DNA of 64,000 bases from Hymenobacter sp. DG25A. GTDB taxonomy: Bacteria > Bacteroidota > Bacteroidia > Cytophagales > Hymenobacteraceae. The first letter of the stretch is position 1. Each line of letters starts with the position of its first letter. A model generated the notes under the pieces. It ran no database searches. It was not told the origin of the DNA and saw nothing but the letters and a program-made list of their open reading frames with translations. The translations under genes and the position numbers were made by a program. The stretch is from contig NZ_CP012623.1 in the NCBI RefSeq assembly GCF_001280305.1, positions 2,666,001-2,730,000 on the forward strand, given 5' to 3'. Of this stretch, positions 27,471 to 35,236 are shown one piece after another.

Positions 27471-27572
27471 GTCATGTCGAGCGAAGTCGAGACATCTCGC
27501 TTGCTGAGGTTGGGATAGTAGTCCAACTATTCACCACACTAGCGAGATGTCTCGACTTTGCTCGACATGACG
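27471..27572. repeat. Palindromic intergenic repeat, family A, copy 2
   Basis: GTCATGTCGAGCGAAGTCGA with ACATCTCGCT continues to a central spacer, then AGCGAGATGTCTCGACTTTG and CTCGACATGAC return on the other strand. It sits between convergent genes (eda and ndh) and could double as a transcription terminator. Confidence 0.85.
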
Positions 27573-27612
27573 GCCTTTTATAGAAAAAAGCTTGGGATTA
27601 TTACCCCTTTAG

Positions 27613-28989
27613 CTAGCCTACGGGGGTTTGAATAGCGGGCGGGGTAGGAATATATTCCGGAGTGGCGGTCTGGTGCTCGGCGGCCTTCTTGCCCCGGTCG
27701 TCTTTCACGTCGCGGCGGCTGAAGGGACGGATAATGAGGCGCAGGGCCTGGTCGGAGTTGAAGTAGCTGAAGGCCCAGTCAATAAAGGCCACGATTTTAT
27801 TACGGAAGCCAACCAGGGTCATCAGGTGCACAAACAGCCAGGTAAGCCAGCCAAAGAAGCCATTGAAATGCACGTCTTTGGGCAAGTCTACCACGGCCTT
27901 ATTGCGGCTCACAATGGCCATAACGCCTTTGTTCAGGTATTTGAAGTTCTCGGGCGCCTGCCCCTGCAGGATGCGCACTAAGTTCTTAGCCAGCAAATCG
28001 GCCTGCTGCTGGGCTACGGGCGCCAGCATGGGCAGGCCGCGGGGCATGTCTTCCGTCACCATATTGGCCACATCGCCAATGGCGAAGACATTCTCGAAGC
28101 CTTCCACGCGGTTCCACTGGTTCACGTTGATGCGCTTGTTGCGGGCCACAATTTCCGGCGGCAGGCCGGGTATAGCCGCCCCGTTCACCCCAGCGGCCCA
28201 AATCAGGTTTTCCGTGGGAATAAACTCGGTTTCGGAGTAATAGGCGCGGCAGTTTTCGTAGCGCTTAATGGACGTATTCAGCCGGATTTGAACGCCCAGC
28301 TCTTCCAGGTATTCTTTTGATTTCTGCTGCGACTTTTTAGACATGGGCCCCAGCAGCTCGGCGCCGGCTTCTACCAGAATAATCTGCATCTGCTGCAAAT
28401 CCAGCTCGGGGTAGTCCTTAGGCAGCACGTGCTTGCGCATCTCGGCCAGGGAGCCGCTGATTTCCACGCCCGTAGGGCCGCCGCCTACTACTACAATATT
28501 CATCAGGGCCTGGCGCTCGTCGGGGTTTTCCGTGAGCAGGGCTTTTTCGAAATTCTGAAAGATGAAGCTGCGCAGATTCAGGGCATTGGGAATGCTCTTG
28601 ATCTGCATGGCATTACGCTCCAGGCTCTCAATGCCAAAGAAATTGGTGAGTGAGCCGGTAGCCAGTACCAGGTAGTCGTAGTGAATGTCGCCGATATGCG
28701 TCACCACCGTATTGCGCTCCGGCTCTACGCGCTGCACATCGGCCATGCGGTAGAAGAAATTCTCCTGGCCCGCGAATATTTTCCGGATGGGATAAGCAAT
28801 GCTATCGGCTTCCAGGGCGCCGGTAGCTACCTGGTAAAGCAGCGGCTGGAAGTTGTGGTAGTTGTTGCGGTCGATGACTACCACCTGCACGGGGGCGTGG
28901 CGCAATTCTTTGGCCAGGCGCAGGCCGGCAAAGCCACAACCCACAATCACTACCCGCGGATTTTTTGAAACCGGAAGGTTCGTATCCAT
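27613..28989 (-). CDS. ndh: Type II NADH dehydrogenase (NDH-2)
   Basis: A 458-residue single-subunit NADH:quinone oxidoreductase that does not pump protons. The FAD-binding motif is VIVGCGFAGLRLAKEL near residue 14, and the NADH-binding motif VVVGGGPTGVEISGSLAEM near 167. The ATG motif (LVLATGS) and a second FAD contact (FAIGDVANM) are present. The C-terminal third carries an amphipathic/hydrophobic anchor (LTWLFVHLMTLVGFRNKIVAFIDWAF), usual for membrane-bound NDH-2. The C-terminal tail is Pro- and Thr-rich and probably disordered. With complex I encoded 5.8 kb away, the cell has two routes for NADH oxidation. Confidence 0.93.
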   Translation of the reverse strand: MDTNLPVSKNPRVVIVGCGFAGLRLAKELRHAPVQVVVIDRNNYHNFQPLLYQVATGALEADSIAYPIRKIFAGQENFFYRMADVQRVEPERNTVVTHIGDIHYDYLVLATGSLTNFFGIESLERNAMQIKSIPNALNLRSFIFQNFEKALLTENPDERQALMNIVVVGGGPTGVEISGSLAEMRKHVLPKDYPELDLQQMQIILVEAGAELLGPMSKKSQQKSKEYLEELGVQIRLNTSIKRYENCRAYYSETEFIPTENLIWAAGVNGAAIPGLPPEIVARNKRINVNQWNRVEGFENVFAIGDVANMVTEDMPRGLPMLAPVAQQQADLLAKNLVRILQGQAPENFKYLNKGVMAIVSRNKAVVDLPKDVHFNGFFGWLTWLFVHLMTLVGFRNKIVAFIDWAFSYFNSDQALRLIIRPFSRRDVKDDRGKKAAEHQTATPEYIPTPPAIQTPVG

Positions 28990-29059
28990 ATAAACTCAGC
29001 TACTAATGAAGCAAACACTGGCTTTACCGGGAAAACCGGGTCCAGGTTGTCTGTTAAAC

Positions 29060-29099
29060 AAAGAACCTCAGGCAGCGGGGCGCTACCTGAGGTTCTTTC
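29060..29099 (-). terminator. Terminator of the 29129-29818 gene
   Basis: AAAGAACCTCAGG pairs with CCTGAGGTTCTTT around a 13-nt loop. On the minus strand a T-rich run follows. It lies between two minus-strand genes, just after the carboxypeptidase-like regulatory domain gene. Confidence 0.8.
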
Positions 29100-29128
29100 T
29101 TGCTTCAGGCGTCTTTCAGGCCCGCCGC

Positions 29129-29818
29129 TTAATAATCTACGCCTTCTTTCTTCTTGAATTCGCCATCTTTCACCTGTTTGATGAGCTGCAGCCAGCTGAA
29201 GGGGTTCAGCAGTGGGTTGTTGGCCTGCACCGAGGGGCCGATGCCCATGCGCCGGTCGCGCTCAAACTGCTGCTGCTGCATGGTTTGGCGGTAGTTGCCC
29301 ATGCTGGTCACAGGAGCATTATTGAAAATGCGCTTCATGATTTCCTCGTTGAGGTTTTCAGCAGTGCGGGAGCCCCGCTCGGTGGGCAGGCGCAGGGCCA
29401 GGAAAGCCTTTTTAAAGTCTCGCTCCGTCACGTAGGGGAAAATGCGAACCTCCGGCAGCATGGTGGCATCTTCCTTCAGCTGCACAATAACGGAGTAGCT
29501 CTGGCGCGGGTAGTCCAGCGGTATCACCACCCACTGGTTGCGGTAGCCCAGGGAGCGAATCACGATACTATCACCGGCCAGCACGGGCAGGGAGAAGTAG
29601 CCGTAGGCATTGGTGGCGGTGCCACGGCCGGCCTGGGGCACCATCACAGTGGCCCCGGGCACGCCCAGCAGAGAGTCGCCGGTGGCCACAATACCCGTGA
29701 ACTGCACCACGCGCCGTTGGCCCTGAGCCTGGGCGGCCGAGGAAAAAGCGGCCCACACCAGCACCAGCAGTGCCGGGAAAAGGAATTTATATCGAACTAC
29801 AACAGACATACAAGGCAT
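29129..29818 (-). CDS. Secreted protein with carboxypeptidase-like regulatory domain
   Basis: A 229-residue protein. A signal peptide (FPALLVLVWAAFSSAAQAQ) is followed by a beta-sandwich of the CarboxypepD_reg-like type: FTGIVATGDSLLGVPGATVMVPQ, then GRGTATNAYGYFSLPVLAGDSIVIRSLGYRNQ. Such domains usually precede TonB receptors in Bacteroidota; here the domain stands without a barrel. The C-terminal half is charged and Gln-rich (MQQQQFERDRR). It probably acts in the periplasm as a scaffold or ligand domain. It is divergent from the ArsR-like gene. Confidence 0.82.
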   Translation of the reverse strand: MPCMSVVVRYKFLFPALLVLVWAAFSSAAQAQGQRRVVQFTGIVATGDSLLGVPGATVMVPQAGRGTATNAYGYFSLPVLAGDSIVIRSLGYRNQWVVIPLDYPRQSYSVIVQLKEDATMLPEVRIFPYVTERDFKKAFLALRLPTERGSRTAENLNEEIMKRIFNNAPVTSMGNYRQTMQQQQFERDRRMGIGPSVQANNPLLNPFSWLQLIKQVKDGEFKKKEGVDY

Positions 29819-29868
29819 TACAGACTACAAGTATACGGTGGATTTGGGGGGAGCCGGCCGGTTTAGCG

Positions 29869-29876
29869 TAAATTTG
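29869..29876 (+). promoter_or_regulatory. Candidate -7 element of the ArsR-like gene
   Basis: TAAATTTG matches TAnnTTTG; a TTTG lies 22 bp upstream (29843-29846), slightly farther than the usual spacing. A start near 29883 would place the GTG at 29876 upstream of the transcript, favouring the ATG at 29921. Confidence 0.4.
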
Positions 29877-29920
29877 TGGCGCCCCCGGCCACTGGTTCTG
29901 CCCTCCTGCTTTTACAAAAG

Positions 29921-30316
29921 ATGCGCCTAAAACACTTCACCGTTGCATTTGGCCTCCCAATTTTTAAAGCCCTGGGCGACGAAAGCCGCGTCCGCATCCT
30001 GCACTTGCTCTGGCGAAATCAGGAAATGTGCATTTCTGACCTGGAACAGGTGTTGGACTTCACTCAAACAAAAACTTCCCGCCAATTATTGTTTTTAAAA
30101 AATGCGGGGCTCGTCAGCTTCCGCCGCCTCGATAACTGGGTTTTCTACTATCTCAAGGATGAGGTAATAGAGCTGATGCAGCAGTTGCTGGGCTACCTGG
30201 AGCGCGACCCGCAGCTGGTGCACGACCAGCAGGTGTACCAAACCCTCTGGTCTAACCGGGAGCTGGCCGCGTATAAGCTGCAAAACCGCCGCTGGACCGG
30301 AACGCCCGTTTCGTAA
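29921..30316 (+). CDS. ArsR/SmtB-type winged-helix transcriptional regulator
   Basis: A 131-residue DNA-binding repressor. The winged helix is plain: IFKALGDESRVRILHLLWRNQEMCISDLEQVL, then the recognition helix TQTKTSRQLLFLKNAGLVSFRR and wing DNWVFYYLKD. The metal-binding ELCVCDL of ArsR sensors is here EMCISDL, with one Cys only, so a classical As/Zn/Cd site is doubtful. The start at 29921 is chosen over a GTG at 29876. A [2Fe-2S] protein gene starts 41 bp downstream and is probably co-transcribed, so the inducer could be redox- or sulfur-related (inference). Confidence 0.88.
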   Translation: MRLKHFTVAFGLPIFKALGDESRVRILHLLWRNQEMCISDLEQVLDFTQTKTSRQLLFLKNAGLVSFRRLDNWVFYYLKDEVIELMQQLLGYLERDPQLVHDQQVYQTLWSNRELAAYKLQNRRWTGTPVS

Positions 30317-30357
30317 GCCGGCCGGCTCCTCCCTTCCGCCCCTACCCTCTGCCATCC

Positions 30358-30675
30358 ATGCTGCTCGATCATCACCTATTTGTCTGCACCAATCAGAAAA
30401 ACGAAATCGGCCGGGAGGTTGCCAAGGCGCTCAAAATCGAGCTGAAGAAGCAGGGACTGAAAAGCTTGCTGACAGGCGGAGAAAAGCGCCGGAACCGCGT
30501 GCAGACCTGTAACTGCCTGGACCAGTGCAAGCACTGCAAAAAAGGCCCCGGCGCTGCCTTGGTCATTTACCCGGAAGGCACCTTCTACGGCGACGTAAAG
30601 CCCAAGGACGCCGCCGAAATTGTGCAGAAACACTTGGGCGAAGGCCAGGTTATAAAGCGGTTATTGATTGACTGA
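30358..30675 (+). CDS. Thioredoxin-like [2Fe-2S] ferredoxin
   Basis: A 105-residue protein of the thioredoxin-fold 2Fe-2S ferredoxin family, related to NuoE C-terminal domains and (2Fe-2S) ferredoxin Fd4. The N-terminal strand HHLFVCTNQ supplies the first Cys; further cysteines are in VQTCNCLDQCKHCKKGP, after which PGAALVIYPEGTFYGDV is a close match to the family. It likely carries electrons in the cytoplasm. It follows the ArsR-like regulator by 41 bp. The extra Cys pair (CKHC) is more than the four ligands needed. Confidence 0.87.
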   Translation: MLLDHHLFVCTNQKNEIGREVAKALKIELKKQGLKSLLTGGEKRRNRVQTCNCLDQCKHCKKGPGAALVIYPEGTFYGDVKPKDAAEIVQKHLGEGQVIKRLLID

Positions 30676-30701
30676 TTCGCTTTCCAATCCCAAAATCTAT
30701 C

Positions 30702-30730
30702 TGTCATCCTGAGCCCCGCGAAGAATGACA
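30702..30730. repeat. Short palindromic repeat, TGTCATCCTGAGC type
   Basis: TGTCATCCTGAGCC at the left and GAATGACA at the right are imperfectly complementary. The same left end opens the element at 32079-32181. It overlaps the most upstream ATG of the YjjG gene, which is a reason to reject that start. Confidence 0.55.
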
Positions 30731-30766
30731 AGCAAAATATATATTCATTCTGACGTGAATTCTTCC

Positions 30767-31465
30767 TTGAAGTCCTACCGCCACCTATTCTTCGACCTCG
30801 ACCATACGCTCTGGGACTTCGAAACCAACGCCGATGTTACCCTGCGTCACTTGTTCGACCACCACGACCTGCAGCGCTTCGGCACGTTCACGGTAGATGC
30901 GTTTATTCAGGTGTATTCCGATATCAACCACGGCTTGTGGCGCCTGTACCAGAACAATAAAATCACGCAGCAACAGCTGCGCGCCACCCGTTTCCCACGC
31001 ACTTTTGTGAAGCTGGGCCTCACGGAAGCCGACTCCCCGGCCGGTATCTCAGAGCAGTTCACGGATATCCTGCCCAAGAAGTCGGCGGTGTTTCCCTACA
31101 CCTACGAGGTGCTGGACTACCTGCGCGACAAAGGCTACGAGCTGCACCTGATTACCAACGGCTTCAAGGATATTCAGTACATCAAGCTGAACGCCTCCTG
31201 CCTGACGGACTATTTCCAGGAGATTGTCACCTCGGAGTGCTGCGGCCATCTTAAGCCGGATACGCGCATTTTCCAGCACGCCCTGGAGCGCACCGGCGCC
31301 ACAGCCGCCGAGAGCCTGATGATAGGCGACAACCTGGAGTGCGACGTACTAGGCGCCTACAACGCCGGTATTGACCAGGTGTATTTCAACCCGGAAAAGC
31401 GCCGTCATTTCAACGAAGTGACCTACGAAATCAGCTGTTTAAGCGAGCTACGGGCCATTTTATAA
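30767..31465 (+). CDS. YjjG-type HAD nucleotidase (noncanonical pyrimidine nucleotidase)
   Basis: A HAD-superfamily phosphatase that removes phosphate from (often damaged) pyrimidine nucleotides. Motif I is FFDLDHTLWDF (nucleophile and acid Asp). Motif II Thr is in LHLITNGF, the Lys in CGHLKPDTRIF, and motif IV Asp pair in MIGDNLECDVLGA. The TTG at 30767 gives the family N-terminus MKSYRHLFFDLDHTLWDFE. An ATG at 30725 lies inside a dispersed repeat and adds 14 unlikely residues, and a GTG at 30755 is also possible. Length from the TTG is 232 residues, normal for YjjG. Confidence 0.87.
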   Translation: MKSYRHLFFDLDHTLWDFETNADVTLRHLFDHHDLQRFGTFTVDAFIQVYSDINHGLWRLYQNNKITQQQLRATRFPRTFVKLGLTEADSPAGISEQFTDILPKKSAVFPYTYEVLDYLRDKGYELHLITNGFKDIQYIKLNASCLTDYFQEIVTSECCGHLKPDTRIFQHALERTGATAAESLMIGDNLECDVLGAYNAGIDQVYFNPEKRRHFNEVTYEISCLSELRAIL

Positions 31466-31523
31466 CTGCTGTTTCTTTACCCAAGGCTAACTATTGCCCC
31501 GTTCCTCCCGACCTTTGCCCGCT

Positions 31524-32072
31524 ATGGTACAACTCATCGGACTCTCGGGTAAGCGCGGCAGCGGCAAGGACACGGTGGCTCACCTGATTCAGCAGCTCCA
31601 GCCCGAACGCAACTGGCAGATCATGTCCTTCGGGGATGCCATCAAGGCTGTGTGTGCCACCCTGACCGGCGAAAGCACGGCCCCCTATTATACCCAAAAC
31701 GGCAAAACGGAGCTTCTGCCGGCCTTTGGCCGCACCCGCGGCGAGATGCTGCAGCAGGTAGGGGCCGCCTTGCGCGCCTGGGACTATGAAATCTGGGTGA
31801 AGGCCTTTTTCGCCCGCCTGCCTAAAGACCAGTTTGTCATCATTCCCGATGTGCGCTTCCCCAACGAAGCCCAGCCCATTCTGGACCGGGGCGGCATTAT
31901 GCTGCGCGTGGAAGGCGACCCGCTCCACCAGCGCGGCGACGGCACCCGTGACGACTCGCACCCCAGCGAAACGGTGATGGATACGTATGACCAGTTCACG
32001 GCCGTGCTGTATAACACCGGCTCCCGCGCTGAGCTGGAAAAGCAGGTGGCAGACATGCTAAATCAACTCTAA
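31524..32072 (+). CDS. P-loop kinase resembling deoxynucleoside monophosphate kinase
   Basis: A 182-residue protein beginning MVQLIGLSGKRGSGKDTVAHL, a P-loop (GKRGSGKDT) with the Asp seen in phage-type dNMP kinases. MSFGDAIKAV and VIIPDVRFPNEAQPILDRGG match the fold and nucleotide-binding regions of that group. The start at 31524 is chosen because the upstream frame begins with TTG in non-family sequence. It may phosphorylate dNMPs or act on another small substrate. It follows the YjjG nucleotidase by 58 bp, which could make a small nucleotide-metabolism pair. A palindromic repeat follows the stop. Confidence 0.75.
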   Translation: MVQLIGLSGKRGSGKDTVAHLIQQLQPERNWQIMSFGDAIKAVCATLTGESTAPYYTQNGKTELLPAFGRTRGEMLQQVGAALRAWDYEIWVKAFFARLPKDQFVIIPDVRFPNEAQPILDRGGIMLRVEGDPLHQRGDGTRDDSHPSETVMDTYDQFTAVLYNTGSRAELEKQVADMLNQL

Positions 32073-32078
32073 AAATCG

Positions 32079-32181
32079 TGTCATCCTGAGCCCGGCAAAG
32101 GACCTTCTCACTCAGGAGCATATCGTAGTATCACTTCTGGTTCAAGCCCAAGCAGGTCCCTGTACCGGGCGCGGGATGACA
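32079..32181. repeat. Palindromic intergenic repeat, TGTCATCCTGAGC family, long form
   Basis: TGTCATCC at the left end and GGATGACA at the right end enclose GCAAAGGACCTTCTCACTCA, a unit common in Bacteroidota intergenic repeats. It fills the space between the dNMP-kinase-like gene and the pruA promoter. Confidence 0.7.
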
Positions 32182-32194
32182 GACAGTATTCTTA

Positions 32195-32202
32195 TACCTT
32201 TG
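32195..32202 (+). promoter_or_regulatory. Candidate -7 element of pruA
   Basis: TACCTTTG fits TAnnTTTG, 48 bp before the ATG at 32251. It lies just inside the longest open frame, supporting the shorter PruA start. Confidence 0.45.
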
Positions 32203-32250
32203 CCCGCCCACTTCTCCATTAATAATCTGCAACCCAAACCCGCAACCGCT

Positions 32251-33918
32251 ATGGCCAACGGCTTTTTTAACGTTCCCACCCCGATTAATGAGCCTGTTAA
32301 AGGCTACGCGCCCAACTCGCCGGAGCGCCTGGAGCTGCTCAAAACGCTGAAAGAGCTGAAACAGCAACAGCGCGACATTCCGATGCACATCGGCGGCCAG
32401 GAAATCCGCACGGGCAAAACCAAGAATATCACCGCGCCGCACGACCACCAGCACGTGCTGGGGCAGTTTCACGAGGGCGACAAAACCCACGTAGGCCAGG
32501 CCATTGAAGCCGCCCTGGCTGCCCGCACCAACTGGGCCGAAATGCCCTGGGAGCACCGCGCCGCCATCTTCCTGAAAGCCGCCGACCTGCTGGCTGGCCC
32601 CTACCGGGCGCGCCTCAACGCGGCTACCATGCTGGGCCAGAGCAAAAACGCTTTCCAGGCTGAAATTGACGCTGCCTGTGAGCTGATCGACTTTTTCCGC
32701 TTCAACGTGCACTTCATGCAGGAAATCTACCGGCAGCAGCCGGAGAGCCTCCCCGGCATGTGGAACCGCCTGGAGCACCGCCCGCTGGAAGGCTTCGTGT
32801 TTGCCCTCACGCCCTTCAACTTCACCTCCATTGCCGGCAACCTGCCTACTTCCGTGGCCATGATGGGCAACGTGGTGGTGTGGAAGCCCGCCAACACCCA
32901 GATTTACTCAGCCCAGGTGCTGATGGAGCTGTTCAAGGAAGCTGGTGTACCGGATGGCGTTATCAACCTTGTGTATGTGGATGGCCCCACCGCCGGTGAT
33001 GTTATCTTCTCGCATCCTGATTTCGCCGGTATCCACTTCACCGGTTCTACGGGCGTGTTCCAGAACATCTGGAAAACCATTGGTCAGAATATCAGCACCT
33101 ACAAGAGCTACCCACGCATTGTAGGCGAAACCGGCGGCAAGGACTTCATCCTGGCCCACCACTCGGCGCATCCGCGCCAGGTGGCTACGGCCATTAGCCG
33201 CGGTGCTTTTGAGTATCAGGGGCAGAAGTGCTCGGCCGCTTCCCGCGTGTACATCCCCAGCAACATGTGGGATGAAGTGAAAGGCTACCTGCAGGAAGAT
33301 CTGAAGTCGTTTAAAATGGGCGACGTGGAGGATTTCTCCAACTTCATCAACGCCGTTATCGACGAGAAGTCGTTCGATAAGCTGGCCAAGTACATCGACG
33401 GTGCCAAGGCTGATGATTCGGCCGAAATCATTGCAGGCGGTAACTACGATAAGTCGAAAGGCTATTTCATTGAGCCCACGATTATCGTGACCAAAAACCC
33501 GCAGTACATCACCATGTGTGAGGAGCTGTTTGGCCCCGTGCTCACGCTGTACGTGTACGACTCGCAGGAATTCGAGAAAACGCTGGATCTGGTAGATGGC
33601 ACTTCGCCCTATGCCCTCACCGGCGCTATCTTCTCCCAGGACCGCTATGCCATTGATCTGGCCTCGAAGCGCCTGGTGCACGCCGCCGGCAACTTCTACA
33701 TCAATGATAAGCCTACCGGCGCTGTGGTAGGCCAGCAGCCCTTCGGCGGTGCCCGCGCCTCCGGCACTAACGATAAGGCTGGCTCCATGCTGAATCTGCT
33801 CCGTTGGGTGTCGCCGCGCGCTATCAAAGAAACCTTCGTACCGCCGGTAGACTACCGCTACCCCTTCCTGGGCGTGGATAACCACGAGGACCTGAACGTA
33901 GCGAAAGGCGGTTTTTAA
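32251..33918 (+). CDS. pruA: Delta-1-pyrroline-5-carboxylate dehydrogenase (L-glutamate gamma-semialdehyde dehydrogenase)
   Basis: A 555-residue aldehyde dehydrogenase that turns glutamate semialdehyde to glutamate with NAD+, the second step of proline catabolism. The base E293 is in VGETGGKDF and the nucleophile C327 in GQKCSAASRVY. AHHSAHPRQVATAISRGAFEYQG and NDKPTGAVVGQQPFGGARASGTNDKAG are typical of this clade. It is the single-function form; no PutA proline dehydrogenase domain is attached or adjacent. MANGFFNVPTPINEPV is chosen as the N-terminus from family style and promoter position. A strong terminator follows. Confidence 0.95.
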   Translation: MANGFFNVPTPINEPVKGYAPNSPERLELLKTLKELKQQQRDIPMHIGGQEIRTGKTKNITAPHDHQHVLGQFHEGDKTHVGQAIEAALAARTNWAEMPWEHRAAIFLKAADLLAGPYRARLNAATMLGQSKNAFQAEIDAACELIDFFRFNVHFMQEIYRQQPESLPGMWNRLEHRPLEGFVFALTPFNFTSIAGNLPTSVAMMGNVVVWKPANTQIYSAQVLMELFKEAGVPDGVINLVYVDGPTAGDVIFSHPDFAGIHFTGSTGVFQNIWKTIGQNISTYKSYPRIVGETGGKDFILAHHSAHPRQVATAISRGAFEYQGQKCSAASRVYIPSNMWDEVKGYLQEDLKSFKMGDVEDFSNFINAVIDEKSFDKLAKYIDGAKADDSAEIIAGGNYDKSKGYFIEPTIIVTKNPQYITMCEELFGPVLTLYVYDSQEFEKTLDLVDGTSPYALTGAIFSQDRYAIDLASKRLVHAAGNFYINDKPTGAVVGQQPFGGARASGTNDKAGSMLNLLRWVSPRAIKETFVPPVDYRYPFLGVDNHEDLNVAKGGF

Positions 33919-33936
33919 GCCGTTTAACTTTCTGAC

Positions 33937-33974
33937 AGAAAAAGCCGCTCCGGGTTACCGGGGCGGCTTTTTCT
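33937..33974 (+). terminator. Rho-independent terminator of pruA
   Basis: AGAAAAAGCCGCTCCGG pairs with CCGGGGCGGCTTTTTCT around GTTA, one mismatch, with A- and T-tracts on both sides. Confidence 0.9.
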
Positions 33975-33988
33975 ATTTTCTTACGGGG

Positions 33989-34034
33989 TGTCATGTTGAG
34001 TTGACCGAAGCGTCTCTACCGCTCAGCATGACAC
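33989..34034. repeat. Diverged short family-A-like palindrome
   Basis: GTGTCATG and CATGACAC enclose a spacer with TTGAGTTGACCGAAGCGTCT, related to family A (GTCATGTCGAGCGAAGTCGA) but diverged and shorter. It lies between the pruA terminator and the Uma2 stop. Confidence 0.65.
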
Positions 34035-34040
34035 GTTCTG

Positions 34041-34643
34041 CTATAACTCCGCTGGCGGCTGCGCCCGCATCGGCGTAATGTCTATTTCATCATAAATATC
34101 CTGTACACGCAGCATAGCATCCAGCTCCGGGATTTTCAGTGTATCGGTCAGTTCGCCCAGCGGGGTGAAGGACCACACGCCGCTTTCCTCACGCCGGAAC
34201 CACTCTACCAGGCAGGTGTGCTGAGAAACCAGCAGGTAGTGCTGCAATGAGGATAGCTGTTTGTATTGATTGAATTTCCAACTCCGGTCGTGGTCGGCGG
34301 TGGAGGGCGAGAGGATTTCAATGATGAGTACCGGATGGTGCATGGTGCGCTCAGCTGCCAGATCGTCGGCATCACAGGTAACCATCACATCCGGATAGGT
34401 ATGATAGTGGCCTGCCTGAACGGCCAGTTGCACCCCTTCCAGAAATACCCGGCAACCTTTGCCACGCACTGCCTGTCGCAGGGCAAAGGCGCAGTTCTGC
34501 GCAATTAGGTTGTGCCGGGGAGTAGCCCCCGACATGCCATACACCTCCCCCTCAAAAAACTCGTGTCGCTGCTCCGAAACCTCTTCCAGCGCCTGGTATT
34601 CTTCCAAGGTGTAGCGCCGCATTGGGGATTGAGGATGTGCCAT
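34041..34643 (-). CDS. Uma2 family (DUF820) putative restriction-type endonuclease fold protein
   Basis: A 200-residue protein of the Uma2/DUF820 family, with a PD-(D/E)xK nuclease-like fold. Visible blocks: YTLEEYQALEE, HEFFEGEVYGMSGATPRHN, YPDVMVTCD (Asp), VLIIEILSPSTADHDRSWKF (Glu, then Asp and Lys). The active-site Asp, Glu and Lys set appears intact. Family members are very numerous in cyanobacteria and some Bacteroidota, but their biological role is unknown and most stand alone, as here. It is divergent from nuoA. Confidence 0.88.
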   Translation of the reverse strand: MAHPQSPMRRYTLEEYQALEEVSEQRHEFFEGEVYGMSGATPRHNLIAQNCAFALRQAVRGKGCRVFLEGVQLAVQAGHYHTYPDVMVTCDADDLAAERTMHHPVLIIEILSPSTADHDRSWKFNQYKQLSSLQHYLLVSQHTCLVEWFRREESGVWSFTPLGELTDTLKIPELDAMLRVQDIYDEIDITPMRAQPPAEL

Positions 34644-34700
34644 ATCACAACTGCTGATTTGCCCAAATATACGCCATTCCCTTACCCACCCGGTTTAACC

Positions 34701-34731
34701 TTTGTTCCCAACCCTCCAAGCCCTACCTTTG
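34701..34731 (+). promoter_or_regulatory. Bacteroidota-type promoter of the nuo operon
   Basis: TTTG at 34701-34704 (-33) and TACCTTTG at 34724-34731 (-7) are 19 bp apart, matching the TTTG/TAnnTTTG consensus for the primary sigma factor of this phylum. Transcription would begin about 34738, at or just past the first in-frame ATG of nuoA (34739), so the next ATG at 34775 is the likelier start. Confidence 0.65.
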
Positions 34732-34774
34732 CCCTCCAATGCCGTTCCCGAACGGCCTTTTCCCGTTGCTGCTT

Positions 34775-35167
34775 ATGCTTCTTGCTGTAACCTCCAATTA
34801 CCAGCCCTCTGACTTTCTGCCGATTATCGTGCAGTTTGTGCTGGCTATAGCCTTCGTGGCTTTTTCCATGATTGCCTCTCACCTCATCGGTCCGCGCCGC
34901 AAGAGCCGCGTGAAGGATGAAGCCTTTGAGTGCGGCATCGAATCGGTGGGCAATGCGCGCACGCCTATTTCGGTGAAGTACTTCCTCACAGCCATTCTAT
35001 TTGTGCTGTTTGATGTGGAAGTCATCTTCATGTACCCCTGGGCCGTGAACTTCCGGGAGCTGGGCAAAACCGGCTTCTACGAAATGATTGTATTCCTGGC
35101 TTTGCTGATGGCGGGCTTTGCCTACGTTATCAAAAAAGGCGTCCTGCGCTGGAATGAAGCCCGTTAG
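34775..35167 (+). CDS. nuoA: NADH-quinone oxidoreductase subunit A
   Basis: A 130-residue (142 from the upstream ATG at 34739) membrane subunit of complex I with three transmembrane helices. FLPIIVQFVLAIAFVAFS is the first. RRKSRVKDEAFECGIES holds the conserved quinone-cavity loop Cys (ECG). TPISVKYFLTAILFVLFDVEVIFMYPW is the hallmark second helix with Asp and Glu (FDVEVIF). The 34775 start gives MLLAVTSNYQPSDFLP and leaves room for a short leader behind the promoter. It is the first gene of the nuoA-J block. Confidence 0.96.
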   Translation: MLLAVTSNYQPSDFLPIIVQFVLAIAFVAFSMIASHLIGPRRKSRVKDEAFECGIESVGNARTPISVKYFLTAILFVLFDVEVIFMYPWAVNFRELGKTGFYEMIVFLALLMAGFAYVIKKGVLRWNEAR

Positions 35168-35236
35168 CAGCAACCTTTAGCCCACCCGCAGTGTTGGCTA
35201 TGCGGGGTTTCCCGTTTTCTAAACTGACCTTTCCGC

